From assembly GCA_012842275.1 (NCBI GenBank), contig DUSK01000111.1, forward strand, positions 1 to 35,635: a DNA stretch of 35,635 nt, written 5' to 3'. The position numbers were made by a program, and so were the translations under genes. The notes below the pieces were generated by a model. The model was not told where the DNA came from. It was given only the letters and a program-made list of their open reading frames with translations, and searched no databases. This document shows positions 1-9,423 of this stretch, piece by piece. Within the stretch, counting starts at the first letter, position 1. Each line of letters begins with the position of its first letter. The DNA comes from Syntrophaceticus sp. (lineage in GTDB: Bacteria > Bacillota > DSM-12270 > Thermacetogeniales > Thermacetogeniaceae).

Positions 1-299
1 CCCTGCCGTATCAAAGCTACTGCCAGCAGGTCCCCCTCTACTCCATCTACAGCTCCAGCCTGTATAGCAGCATCTCTTTCAGCAGCACTCTGAAAATTGA
101 CTATTTCCACATCAATACCGTATTTCTTAAAAAAGCCTTCTTCTTGGGCAACATAGAGCGGTAAAACCTCTTCATTGGGAAGTATACCGACCTTTAGCAC
201 ATCTTTATTTTCACTACTGGCATCTTGGCTGCATCCTGAGATTAATAAAACTGCTAAGATGGAGATGGCGAGTACTATATATAATAGTCTTCTCTTCAT
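1..299 (-). CDS. ABC transporter substrate-binding lipoprotein, SsuA/THI5 (NMT1)-like, partial (C-terminus beyond the window edge)
   Basis: Not in ORF track because truncated. Reverse complement from 299 reads MKRRLLYIVLAISILAVLLISGCSQDASSENKDVLKVGILPNEEVLPLYVAQEEGFFKKYGIDVEIVNFQSAAERDAAIQAGAVDGVEGDLLAVALIRQ; lipobox LISGC; 'VAQEEGFFKKYGIDVEIV' typical of this family; RBS AAAGGGGG upstream. Confidence 0.85.
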   Translation of the reverse strand, partial: MKRRLLYIVLAISILAVLLISGCSQDASSENKDVLKVGILPNEEVLPLYVAQEEGFFKKYGIDVEIVNFQSAAERDAAIQAGAVDGVEGDLLAVALIRQ

Positions 300-329
300 T
301 TCCATCCCCCTTTGCAGGTATTACACACT

Positions 330-569
330 TTAGTGATTAGATGAATCATAAGATAGACTGATCGGTTTATTTGGCACTATTGTAGAAATCGCGTGCTTAT
401 AAACCATTTGCTGCTTTCCTTCACTCTCTAAAATAACTGTGAAATTATCAAAACCGCGTAAATTCCCTTTCAACTGAAATCCGTTAACCAGGAAAACAGT
501 AACTGGAATTCCTTCTTTTCTTACTTGATTTAAAAAATAATCCTGTAGGTTAATCTGTACTTTTGACAT
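330..569 (-). CDS. hfq: RNA chaperone Hfq
   Basis: 79 aa, Sm-fold signature [41 protein letters not shown]...YKHAISTI; located downstream of miaA as in many Firmicutes. Confidence 0.97.
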   Translation of the reverse strand: MSKVQINLQDYFLNQVRKEGIPVTVFLVNGFQLKGNLRGFDNFTVILESEGKQQMVYKHAISTIVPNKPISLSYDSSNH

Positions 570-612
570 CTTCTACTCCTCCGTTTTCTAATCATTTCCA
601 ATGTATTCTACA

Positions 613-1560
613 TTAAATATTGATACTCCTGCATATATCAAGGGCAATTCTGTTTAATAATTGCTGTGTCCCTTCTTCTGACAGTGAGAACCAATGGATC
701 CTGTCATCTTTACGGAACCAGGTGAGCTGCCTTTTTGCATAATTTCTGGTTGCTTTTTTTGTTGACGCTATTGCTTCCGCTAGATCGCAATCACCCCTTA
801 AATACTCAACTACCTGTTTATAACCGAGGCTCTGCAGTGGCTTGATTGTTGGCTCATATCCCATATCAAGAATAGACTTCACCTCCTCCACTAGCCCTTC
901 TGCAAACATCTTGTCCACCCGAGCCTCTATTCTATGATAAAGTTCTGTTCTTTTGCGTGTCAAACCAACCATTGCCAGGTTATAAAAACTCTTTCTTCTC
1001 TTATTGATGTAACTGGATATGGTCTTTCCGGTCAGATAATAAACCTCTAAAGCCCTGGAAATACGCCTGAAATCATTGGGATGGATTCTTTTGGCTGCAT
1101 CGGGATCTATCTTCTGCAGCCTCTGATATAGTTCCTCTTTACCTCCTTGAGACCATATTTCTCGTAATTTTTTTCGTATTTCCTCATACCCTATTGTTTC
1201 AGGAAACTCATAAGGATCAATCACCGCCTGGATATATAGACCTGTTCCCCCGACCAAAAAAGGGAGTTTCCCTCTTTCATTAATTTCCTGGATTTTTTTC
1301 CGTGCTAATTTCTGATAATCTGCAACACTAAAAGCTTGATCTGGTTCTAGGATGTCGAAAAGATGATGAGGGATACCCTTTTGCCCTTCTTTGGTTAATT
1401 TAGCAGCACCGATATTAAAGTATTTATATAACTGCACAGAGTCTGCTGAGATGATCTCACCATTGAACCTTAAAGCTAATTCCACAGCTATATCTGATTT
1501 ACCTACTGCTGTCGGTCCTGTAATAACCACAAGGGGGGGTAGGCTCATCGATGAAACCAC
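613..1560 (-). CDS. miaA: tRNA dimethylallyltransferase MiaA
   Basis: P-loop ITGPTAVGKSDIAVELA, ISADSVQLYKYFNIGAAK, LVGGTGLYIQAV. Overlaps mutL 3' end by 16 bp. Confidence 0.97.
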   Translation of the reverse strand: MVSSMSLPPLVVITGPTAVGKSDIAVELALRFNGEIISADSVQLYKYFNIGAAKLTKEGQKGIPHHLFDILEPDQAFSVADYQKLARKKIQEINERGKLPFLVGGTGLYIQAVIDPYEFPETIGYEEIRKKLREIWSQGGKEELYQRLQKIDPDAAKRIHPNDFRRISRALEVYYLTGKTISSYINKRRKSFYNLAMVGLTRKRTELYHRIEARVDKMFAEGLVEEVKSILDMGYEPTIKPLQSLGYKQVVEYLRGDCDLAEAIASTKKATRNYAKRQLTWFRKDDRIHWFSLSEEGTQQLLNRIALDICRSINI

Positions 1561-3311
1561 CTGCTCAGGTCAAATTCTGTTATTTTTATATAGGTTGGTC
1601 TTCCATGGGGGCAGTGTTCAGGATGATCGGCAGCATCCAGTTGTACTAGCAGTTGATGCATTTCCGCCTGAGTCAATCTATCTCCCGCCTTTATTGCACC
1701 TTTACAGGCATATAGTTTTGCAGCAGCTTCTTTAATGTTGAAAGCTGTGTCCGCTTCTTCTTTAGCCTGACGGACCAGATCAAGGTGTTCTCTGAAAAAC
1801 TGATCTATATTAGTATGCGGTTGATCAGGCACAGTTATCACAAAATATCTGTTTGCTGTTTCCCTTTCCAGAGTATAACCTACATTTTGAAAAAACTCCC
1901 GGTTTTCCAGGTAAAGCTGTTCTTCTTCAGGTGTAAGCAGTATTCTGTGGGGGCAGATCTTTTGCGAAAACACCTTTTTATTCTGCCATTTATCCAGTAT
2001 TTTTTCGTAAAGAACCCGTTCATGAGCAGCATGCTGATCAATGATAAAGAGGTTGCCCTCTTGTTCTGCGATAATATATGTTCCCAGAACCTGGCCGATC
2101 AACTGCATCTCCTGAAAAAAGGGATTCTTACTCACAGATTTATCTTTTATAATATCATCTCTGATCTGGAGTTTTTTACCAAATGTCTGATTATAAACAG
2201 CTCTCGTCTTGATTGGTAATGGCTCAGTCTGGTACTTTACTTTTTCTCTGGAATGTTGTTGTTCTGGTTCCTGATGAGGACCAGTTTGCTCTTCCTTTAC
2301 CAGAAATCCGCGCTGTTTTTGTAAAAAAGAAGACAGAGCAAAGTTTACCCCTCTATACACCACCCGGGCCACCAATTGCGAGTCGGAAAAACGAATATCG
2401 CTTTTAGTTGGGTGAACATTAACATCGACCATAGATGGGTCAATTTCTATAAAAAGCACAGCAGTAGGATAACGACCTGATGTAATCATTCCCTGATAGG
2501 CATTTTCCAGAGTGTGGCTCAATAAAAAGTTGCGAACCAACCGTTTATTAACAAAAAAGGACTGATAAAAACGGCTTGATCTGGTATACTCCGGCTCTGA
2601 AATAATGCCTTCAATTTTTATCCCATCCTCCTGGTAAGAAACAGTTAAAAACCGGTCTCTAGATTCTTTGCCGTAAACTATTGTGGCTGTATCTATTATA
2701 TCCCCTTGACCATATGTTGCAAGGCAGAGCCTCTTACCAGAATAATAGTTGAAAGAAATATGTGGATACCCCAAAGCAAAACGGATAAGCACATCTGCTA
2801 TAGCAGCTGCCTCAGAGCGGGGGCTTTTTAAAAACTTACGCCGCGGTTGGCTGTTAAAAAAGAGATCCTCGACAATTACCTGTGTACCGCAGGGACAGCC
2901 GACAGCTGAAATATCTTTGAGTTCACCACCCTCTACAACGACCTTAGTACCGGCCACTGCATCAGGAGGCCTTGTCATCAGGGTAAAACGGGAAACCGAT
3001 GAAATAGCTGCTAAAGCCTCTCCGCGGAAACCCAGGGTATTCACCATGTTTAAATCATCAGCTATTCTGATTTTGCTGGTGGCATGCCTGGCAACAGCCA
3101 TTTTGGCATCATCCGGGTCCATACCACTCCCATTATCAATAACTTTGATCTCCTTCAAACCGGATTCTTTAATTTCCACAGTGATTCTGCTGGCACCGGC
3201 ATCGATCGAATTCTCTACCAGTTCCTTCACCACTGAAGCAGGTCTTTCCACAACTTCACCTGCTGCTATTTGGTTGATCACATTTTTGTCCAAAAGTACT
3301 ATCTTACCCAA
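1545..3311 (-). CDS. mutL: DNA mismatch repair protein MutL with intact endonuclease motif
   Basis: GHKL motifs (INQIAAGEVVERPASVVKELVENSIDAGA, DNGSGM, GFRGEALAAI); C-terminal DQHAAHERVLYE matches DQHA(X)2E(X)4E; CPHGRP motif. Confidence 0.97.
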   Translation of the reverse strand: MGKIVLLDKNVINQIAAGEVVERPASVVKELVENSIDAGASRITVEIKESGLKEIKVIDNGSGMDPDDAKMAVARHATSKIRIADDLNMVNTLGFRGEALAAISSVSRFTLMTRPPDAVAGTKVVVEGGELKDISAVGCPCGTQVIVEDLFFNSQPRRKFLKSPRSEAAAIADVLIRFALGYPHISFNYYSGKRLCLATYGQGDIIDTATIVYGKESRDRFLTVSYQEDGIKIEGIISEPEYTRSSRFYQSFFVNKRLVRNFLLSHTLENAYQGMITSGRYPTAVLFIEIDPSMVDVNVHPTKSDIRFSDSQLVARVVYRGVNFALSSFLQKQRGFLVKEEQTGPHQEPEQQHSREKVKYQTEPLPIKTRAVYNQTFGKKLQIRDDIIKDKSVSKNPFFQEMQLIGQVLGTYIIAEQEGNLFIIDQHAAHERVLYEKILDKWQNKKVFSQKICPHRILLTPEEEQLYLENREFFQNVGYTLERETANRYFVITVPDQPHTNIDQFFREHLDLVRQAKEEADTAFNIKEAAAKLYACKGAIKAGDRLTQAEMHQLLVQLDAADHPEHCPHGRPTYIKITEFDLSRWFHR

Positions 3312-3332
3312 TTACTAACACCCTATCTGCTG

Positions 3333-4682
3333 TTATTCATCTAAAATTTCTATTTCTCCATCTGCTGTAAATTGATAATAACGATCCCGAGGTTTATCCT
3401 GAAGATAAACTACGTCTAAACCTTCTCGCTCCCGTTTTCGCCTCTCATAATATCCTCTGGCTTCTTCCTGACAGGTCTTACATGCCCTGTGGTGAACGGC
3501 AACAGCTTCGATTACCTTGCTCTTACCTGTGGAATACATTCCTCGTGATCTGATTATCTGGTAGCCAGGGCAATCATCGCAGATCCGGATAGTTTCATAC
3601 TGCTGCTCTCTGATGCCATCTGTGTCATAATAGATGTGTCTGTTGACCTCCTCAAACTTTTCTTTGCGATGATATCTTTGTTCTGCCAGCTGCTCTCGCT
3701 CTTTCCAGATTCTCCACAAATAATCAGCCAGTTCTTTGATATAATCCATATTTTCTTTAGTTTCTTTAAAATTCTCTTCTTTGTAATCCGGTTCACGCAC
3801 CCATGAATAGTCAAGTCCGGCCATTGCCAGTATAATCCCTGTATTAACATAGGGAAGTGCGCTTTCAATAGCGTAACCCCCCTCCAAAACTGCCAGGTCC
3901 GGAGATAGTTTCTCATTTAACATGGCATAGCCCCTGGCAGTGAAGCGCATATTGGCCAGAGGGTCAGTGTAGTGGTTGTCCTGCCCTGCGCTATTGATGA
4001 TCAACTCCGGCTTAAAATCATCCAAAATAGGCAAGACCAGGTTGTCCAAAAGATAGTGAATTCCTTCATCTGTTGTATAGGGCTGCAGCGGGATATTAAT
4101 GTTCATTCCAAAGGCGGCTGGGCCCCCTAGCTCATCACAAAAGCCGGAACCTGGATAGAGGGTACGCCCATCCTGATGATAAGAGATAAACAACACATCA
4201 GGGTCATGATAATAGATATCCTGTGTACCATCACCGTGGTGAACATCTGTATCAACAATAGCGATCCTCTGCAGGCCGTATTTTTTCCGCAGATACTCGA
4301 TCATGATCGCTTCATTATGAATGTTGCAAAAACCGCGATTTCCATGAACCACCCTCATGGCATGGTGACCGGGTGGCCTCACCAGGGCAAAACCGTTATC
4401 TATCTCTTTATTCATCAAAGCATCTGCTAAAACAAGAGCACCTCCAGCGGCATAAAGGTGTGCATCTGTAATCTGCGACTCTATATCGGGTACACAGAAA
4501 TGGGCCCTAGCTATATCCTTTTTTGAAGCCATCCTGGGTTTGTACTCTATCAATTCCGGAAGGTCCATAATCCCCTCTTCGAAAAGCTGATCTCTTGTAT
4601 AGAGCAGCCTTTCCTCCCGCTCAGGATGGGTGGGAGTGATAGCCCAATCAAAAGCCGGGAAAAAAACCAAACCTGTCGCCAT
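3333..4682 (-). CDS. Histone deacetylase/acetylpolyamine amidohydrolase family protein with C-terminal Cys4 (CX2C-X29-CX2C) extension
   Basis: RPPGHHAMRVVHGNRGFCNIHNEA, VDTDVHHGDGTQDIYYHDPDVLFISYHQ, NSAGQDNHYTDPLANMRFTARGY, LEGGYAIESALPY; C-terminal CDDC...HHRACKTC. Confidence 0.92.
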   Translation of the reverse strand: MATGLVFFPAFDWAITPTHPEREERLLYTRDQLFEEGIMDLPELIEYKPRMASKKDIARAHFCVPDIESQITDAHLYAAGGALVLADALMNKEIDNGFALVRPPGHHAMRVVHGNRGFCNIHNEAIMIEYLRKKYGLQRIAIVDTDVHHGDGTQDIYYHDPDVLFISYHQDGRTLYPGSGFCDELGGPAAFGMNINIPLQPYTTDEGIHYLLDNLVLPILDDFKPELIINSAGQDNHYTDPLANMRFTARGYAMLNEKLSPDLAVLEGGYAIESALPYVNTGIILAMAGLDYSWVREPDYKEENFKETKENMDYIKELADYLWRIWKEREQLAEQRYHRKEKFEEVNRHIYYDTDGIREQQYETIRICDDCPGYQIIRSRGMYSTGKSKVIEAVAVHHRACKTCQEEARGYYERRKREREGLDVVYLQDKPRDRYYQFTADGEIEILDE

Positions 4683-6373
4683 CAGTGATCACCCTTTTCA
4701 TGGTGTTTTATTATTCCTGTGGGGAATTGGACACAAACATCGATCAAGCGCCCACCTGTTCTCCAGCCGCGCACCATATTAAATACCTCACTATAGACCA
4801 ATTCAGGCTTGTCGCTAATGTCAATCCCTAATTTTTGCCCTTCTTCTATCAGCCTGTTCATAGCAAAACTTTCTGCATCTGCAAGAGTTTTGACCTCTGT
4901 GTTTTTCTCCTGTATACCATTTTCTTCAATGAAAAAGAATTGCCTCTCTGTGTCGAAGTGGAATGTAAGGCGAAGATTGACCTTAGCCAGTGCTGCACCT
5001 ATGGCGTTGGCCACCTCAGCATCAGGTGGAATCAGGGCATTACATCCCATCTTTTTGCCTAACAGAGGAAGTAATGCCGGTGATGCAGCACCGATTCCAA
5101 CCAGGTTATTAGGGCGCACCTTCTTTTTCTGCCGCAACTCCCAAATACGGTAAGCAGGTTCCTGTTCCCATGATAAAAACATTTTTTCTATTTCAGATAT
5201 AATCTTTTCAGTTGTTTTATCCAAAATAAGCTCTGCTGTCTTGTAGGGATTCAGCTTAAGCCCTTCTCCCACCATCTCCATAGCCTTGATGGCTTTTTGC
5301 TCATCACCCAGTTCAGTAAGGCCGGCAACCCGCATGGCATCAGTGGGTGTGGGGCAGGGCCCTCCCAAACAGTAAGCAGGGCCTTTCCGGTAGGGCATAA
5401 TTTTAAGAGTTCCATCCTCAACCTCTAAACAGCTGTCCCCCCCTACAGCAGCAGAACTGGTGGCAAAGGACCTGACTTGGGTGAGCCTGTCACCTACCCG
5501 TGCACCACGGGAAGCAAACAAGGGCCTTCCGGACAGGATCAATGCCAGATCCGTAGTTGTTCCACCGATATCCACCACAACAGATGTTTCTCCTTCTGCT
5601 GTCAAAGCCAATACACCCAGTGTACTGGCCGCAGGCCCTGAAAAAATGGTTTCCACCGGTTTTTCTGTTGAAAGTTCAAAAGAGAGTGTGCCTCCATCTG
5701 CTTTTAATATATAAAGGGGTGCGGTAATCCCTCTTTTTTTCAAAAGCTTCAATATTTCAGAGTAAAAACTGTTATAGTTTGCCTGTGTGGCTAGAGTGAG
5801 CAGTGTGGTGTGTACCCGCCGGGGAAAGTTCAAGCGCCCGGTCACCTGATGTCCCATCATCACATACAGATCGGGAATGTGTTTTTTTAGATAAGAAGCC
5901 ACTTCTACTTCATGCTTTTTATTGCGCTGTGAAAACTTTCCGACAACAGCAACTTTTTTGAGCCCTTTCTTTTTTATCTCTTCAGCACATTTTTTTAATT
6001 CTTGTTGATCAAGGGCTTCAATTTCCCGGCCCCGGTAGTCGATAGCACCTGAAAGCAAAAAAGTGTCAGGCACGTGGTAATCATAAGTGTTGGGATTAAG
6101 CCCAGGGCCAGGAATGATCACCAGTGCAGCTGGTTCTATTCTATTAGTGGCAATAAGATTAGTGATCAATGTTGTGCTTAAAACGATTCGCTTTAGGTTT
6201 TCTCCCTGTGCCGCATCCAACAAAGGATCGAGAGCACTGATTAGTGTATCCAACAAGTGCTCATTATCGGTTGGGGTTTTTACTTTTTTGATCACCTGTT
6301 GACCATCAAGTAATACGGCATCTGTATAGGTGCCTCCCACATCTAGACCAATTAACATCAGCAAGTCACCCAC
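4682..6373 (-). CDS. Hydantoinase/oxoprolinase (HyuA-like, ASKHA fold) family protein
   Basis: MLIGLDVGGTYTDAVLLDG, VSTTLITNLIATNR, FSGPAASTLGVLAL, VVDIGGTTTDLALILSG. More likely start is ATG at 6358 (MLIGLD...), preceded by AGGTGG. Confidence 0.92.
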   Translation of the reverse strand: MGDLLMLIGLDVGGTYTDAVLLDGQQVIKKVKTPTDNEHLLDTLISALDPLLDAAQGENLKRIVLSTTLITNLIATNRIEPAALVIIPGPGLNPNTYDYHVPDTFLLSGAIDYRGREIEALDQQELKKCAEEIKKKGLKKVAVVGKFSQRNKKHEVEVASYLKKHIPDLYVMMGHQVTGRLNFPRRVHTTLLTLATQANYNSFYSEILKLLKKRGITAPLYILKADGGTLSFELSTEKPVETIFSGPAASTLGVLALTAEGETSVVVDIGGTTTDLALILSGRPLFASRGARVGDRLTQVRSFATSSAAVGGDSCLEVEDGTLKIMPYRKGPAYCLGGPCPTPTDAMRVAGLTELGDEQKAIKAMEMVGEGLKLNPYKTAELILDKTTEKIISEIEKMFLSWEQEPAYRIWELRQKKKVRPNNLVGIGAASPALLPLLGKKMGCNALIPPDAEVANAIGAALAKVNLRLTFHFDTERQFFFIEENGIQEKNTEVKTLADAESFAMNRLIEEGQKLGIDISDKPELVYSEVFNMVRGWRTGGRLIDVCVQFPTGIIKHHEKGDH

Positions 6374-6381
6374 CTAAATAA

Positions 6382-9006
6382 TTATCTTTTTTGATGGCCC
6401 TTTGGTTTGGAGGTTGTGTTTTCTTTCATCAGTCGCTGCTGCCATTCGGAAAGGATATTCAGCGCTTCAAGGGGTGTTGTCTGAACCAGGTTAAGGCTGC
6501 GCAGTTCCTGTATAATCATACTTTTTTCGTCAAAAAGCACCAATTGCACAGCCTGGGAAACAGTTGCTTTCTTCTTATCCTTGATTCCCTCTTTTGCTTC
6601 AAGTGAATCAGCCACCTCCCGGGCGCGCTCCACCACTTCAGCAGGGAGATTGGCCAAACGTGCTACTTGAATGCCATAGCTTTTATCTGTTCCACCTGGG
6701 ACGATTTTATGGAGAAATACTATATCTGCACCCTCTTCTGCCACAGCCACAGAATGATTAACTACTCCACTTAACTTTTCAGCCAATTGGGTCAGCTGAT
6801 GGTAATGGGTGGCAAAAATTACCCTGGGTTTAATGTGATTATGGAGGTATTCTACTATTGCCCAGGCTATTCCCAAACCATCAAAGGTGCCTGTGCCCCT
6901 TCCCACTTCATCCAGCACAATAAAGCTATCTTTTGTAGCATGCTGGAGTATATAGGAAACCTCATTCATCTCCATCATGAAGGTGCTCTGACCCTTTCCA
7001 AGATCATCCAGCGCTCCAGCCCGCACAAAAATTCGTTCTGCAATCCCTATTTCGGCTTCCTCTGCGGGAATAAGAGATCCGCACTGAGCCATTAGAATCA
7101 ATGCAGCAATCTGGCGCATATATGTGGATTTTCCTGCCATATTCGGCCCTGTGAGAATATGAATCCTGTTATTTTCCTCCCCAATCTGTATACTGTTGGG
7201 GACAAAAGAACCTTCAGGCATAAGCTGTTCTAAAACCGGGTGGCGGCCATTTTTGATGGTTATAATTCCTGTATTATTGATCTTGGGCCGCACATAATTA
7301 TAGCGGGCAGCTGTCTCTGCAAAAGATGCCAGACAGTCAATTTGAGCAATCAGCTGCGCATTTTTCCGCACTCTCTCCGCAACTGATTGAGCCTTAGCAA
7401 GGATTTCGAGAAATAGCTGGTATTCCAACTCCTGCAGGCGTTCTGTCGCCCCTAAAAAGTTGGCCTCCTGTTCTTTTAATTCCTGTGTGAAGAAACGCTC
7501 ACCCTGGGTGAGGGTCTGTTTTCTGATATAATTGTCAGGAACCAGATGCAGGTTCGGTTTGGTAACCTCGATATAATACCCAAACACTTTGTTGTATCCA
7601 ATTTTTAAAGATTTGATTCCTGTGCGTTTCCGCTCCTCTAACTCTAATTTTTTGATCCAGTTTTCCCCTTGATCGATCATTTCTCTCAACCTATCGATCT
7701 CGGAGTTGTAACCGTTGTTAATGACCCCACCATTCTTCGGGTTGACAGGAGGGTCCTCAATTATTGCCTGGAAGATCAGTTGCTGTAGATCAGATATCGG
7801 ATCCAGCATATTTCCCAGCTTCTGAAGCAAACTGCTTTTTGCTTGTTTCAGGCTTTCTTTTAAATTGGGTATCACAGACAGAGATTTGGCCAGTGCAAGC
7901 AGATCACGGGGATTGGCAGCCAACCAGTCAATCCTGCTGATAATGCGTTCCAGGTCATATACACTGTTTAACTGATCTCTGATATCCTTGCGCAGGAAAT
8001 AATTCTCTGCCAGTTCCTGGACCGCCTCCTGCCTCTCCTCTATTTCCTCCACATTCAACAGTGGCAATCCCAGCCAGCGCCGTAAAAGTCGCGTACCCAT
8101 TCCTGTCATTGTGCGATCTAATGCCCACAACAGGCTGCCCTCTTTTTTACCATCGCGAAGTGTGATAAACAGTTCGAGGTTTCTAATGGTCATGGCATCC
8201 AGGTACATATGGCTGCCAGGGGTATAAACCTCTACTTTGCGGAAGGGAAGTTTATCTGTTTTTTGCGTTCCCTGTAAATAGACAAGAAGGTTTGCTGCAG
8301 CAGCTAAACCCTCTTTCAAGGCATTTTGATCGAGTCCGATCATATTTTCTTGACCAAACTGCTCAATTAATAGATCTTCTGCTGCCTGGTCTACCTCAGT
8401 ATAAAGCACCTTTTTCTCCCAGCAGTCTTTCAACAGAGATTGAAAGACAGTTAATTGCCCTTTTGCAACAATACACTCTGTAGGTTCAAGTCGTTTTACC
8501 AAATCCACCAAATATTCGGTACCTTCAGGATCAGAAAATTGGGCAAGCTGAAACTCCCCTGTACTGATATCACTCCATGCACAACCGATCTTATCTTTTT
8601 TCTGGTAGAGGGAAATAATGTAATTGTTATTTGTCTGATCAAGATATGCCGGATTTAAAACAGTACCAGGGGTTGCCACCCGGACCACATCCCTTTTTAC
8701 AATGCCTTTCCCCGGTTTAGCTTCCTCTAACTGTTCACAGATGGCAACCTTATAACCCTTTTCTAACAGTCGGTTGAGGTAGTTTTCCGCAGCGTGATAA
8801 GGCACCCCACACATAGGTACTTTTGCATCTTTGCCAACCCCGCGGCTAGTAAGGACAATATCCAGTTCTTTAGCTGCCTTTACAGCATCCTCCCCAAACA
8901 GTTCATAAAAGTCTCCTAAACGAAAAAAGAGCAAACAATCTGGATACTTTTTTTTGATCGACTGGTACTGGTTCATCAAGGGAGTATTACTGCCCACTGC
9001 TGCCAC
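6382..9006 (-). CDS. mutS: DNA mismatch repair protein MutS
   Basis: TPLMNQYQSIKKKYPDCLLFFRLGDFYELFGEDA; Walker A TGPNMAGKSTYMRQIA; FATHYHQLTQL. Confidence 0.98.
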   Translation of the reverse strand: MAAVGSNTPLMNQYQSIKKKYPDCLLFFRLGDFYELFGEDAVKAAKELDIVLTSRGVGKDAKVPMCGVPYHAAENYLNRLLEKGYKVAICEQLEEAKPGKGIVKRDVVRVATPGTVLNPAYLDQTNNNYIISLYQKKDKIGCAWSDISTGEFQLAQFSDPEGTEYLVDLVKRLEPTECIVAKGQLTVFQSLLKDCWEKKVLYTEVDQAAEDLLIEQFGQENMIGLDQNALKEGLAAAANLLVYLQGTQKTDKLPFRKVEVYTPGSHMYLDAMTIRNLELFITLRDGKKEGSLLWALDRTMTGMGTRLLRRWLGLPLLNVEEIEERQEAVQELAENYFLRKDIRDQLNSVYDLERIISRIDWLAANPRDLLALAKSLSVIPNLKESLKQAKSSLLQKLGNMLDPISDLQQLIFQAIIEDPPVNPKNGGVINNGYNSEIDRLREMIDQGENWIKKLELEERKRTGIKSLKIGYNKVFGYYIEVTKPNLHLVPDNYIRKQTLTQGERFFTQELKEQEANFLGATERLQELEYQLFLEILAKAQSVAERVRKNAQLIAQIDCLASFAETAARYNYVRPKINNTGIITIKNGRHPVLEQLMPEGSFVPNSIQIGEENNRIHILTGPNMAGKSTYMRQIAALILMAQCGSLIPAEEAEIGIAERIFVRAGALDDLGKGQSTFMMEMNEVSYILQHATKDSFIVLDEVGRGTGTFDGLGIAWAIVEYLHNHIKPRVIFATHYHQLTQLAEKLSGVVNHSVAVAEEGADIVFLHKIVPGGTDKSYGIQVARLANLPAEVVERAREVADSLEAKEGIKDKKKATVSQAVQLVLFDEKSMIIQELRSLNLVQTTPLEALNILSEWQQRLMKENTTSKPKGHQKR

Positions 9007-9024
9007 CTCTTTTTAAGCTACTTT

Positions 9025-9405
9025 TTAGCTGCAGCCTGAACAGCCGTCACAACAATCAGGTGAACAGCTTTCTCCTCTTAAAACCTGGTTAATAACAGCG
9101 TTGACCTGCTGCAGTAATTGATTGAATTTCTGTTGGGCGGAAAAATAAGCCTGAATGTTTTTATCCGCTTTTACTTTTTCCTGGAGTTGATTGAATTCAT
9201 CAAATACCTCATCACTGATCTCTTCCCCAGCATCCTGGGCGTTTTTGATCTGTCTAAACTTTTGCTGGTACTCATTGATCAACCGCAATGATTCCGGGTT
9301 GCTGTCGAGATTCTTTTCAGCAGCATGCAGAATAGTTGCCTCTTCAGTTTCCAACAGCGCATACCCGAGTTCCTGTGCTTTTTCCATTAATGACAATACA
9401 AGCAC
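9025..9405 (-). CDS. YlbF/RicF family regulator with Cys-rich C-terminal tail
   Basis: 126 aa helical YlbF-like protein between miaB and mutS; ends ESCSPDCCDGCSGCS. Confidence 0.85.
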   Translation of the reverse strand: MLVLSLMEKAQELGYALLETEEATILHAAEKNLDSNPESLRLINEYQQKFRQIKNAQDAGEEISDEVFDEFNQLQEKVKADKNIQAYFSAQQKFNQLLQQVNAVINQVLRGESCSPDCCDGCSGCS

Positions 9406-9423
9406 CTCCTCTATTGTTTATAT

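Noticed and set aside
2749-3318. 189-aa plus-strand ORF antisense to mutL
   Set aside because: Entirely covered by the mutL N-terminal coding region; Ser/Thr/Ala-rich shadow ORF with no family motif.
3554-3916. 120-aa minus-strand ORF within the HDAC-like gene
   Set aside because: Out-of-frame overlap inside a well-supported CDS; no motif.
5460-5714. Other plus-strand ORFs of 60-145 aa across the window
   Set aside because: All lie mostly or entirely antisense to convincing minus-strand genes and show no recognisable domain.
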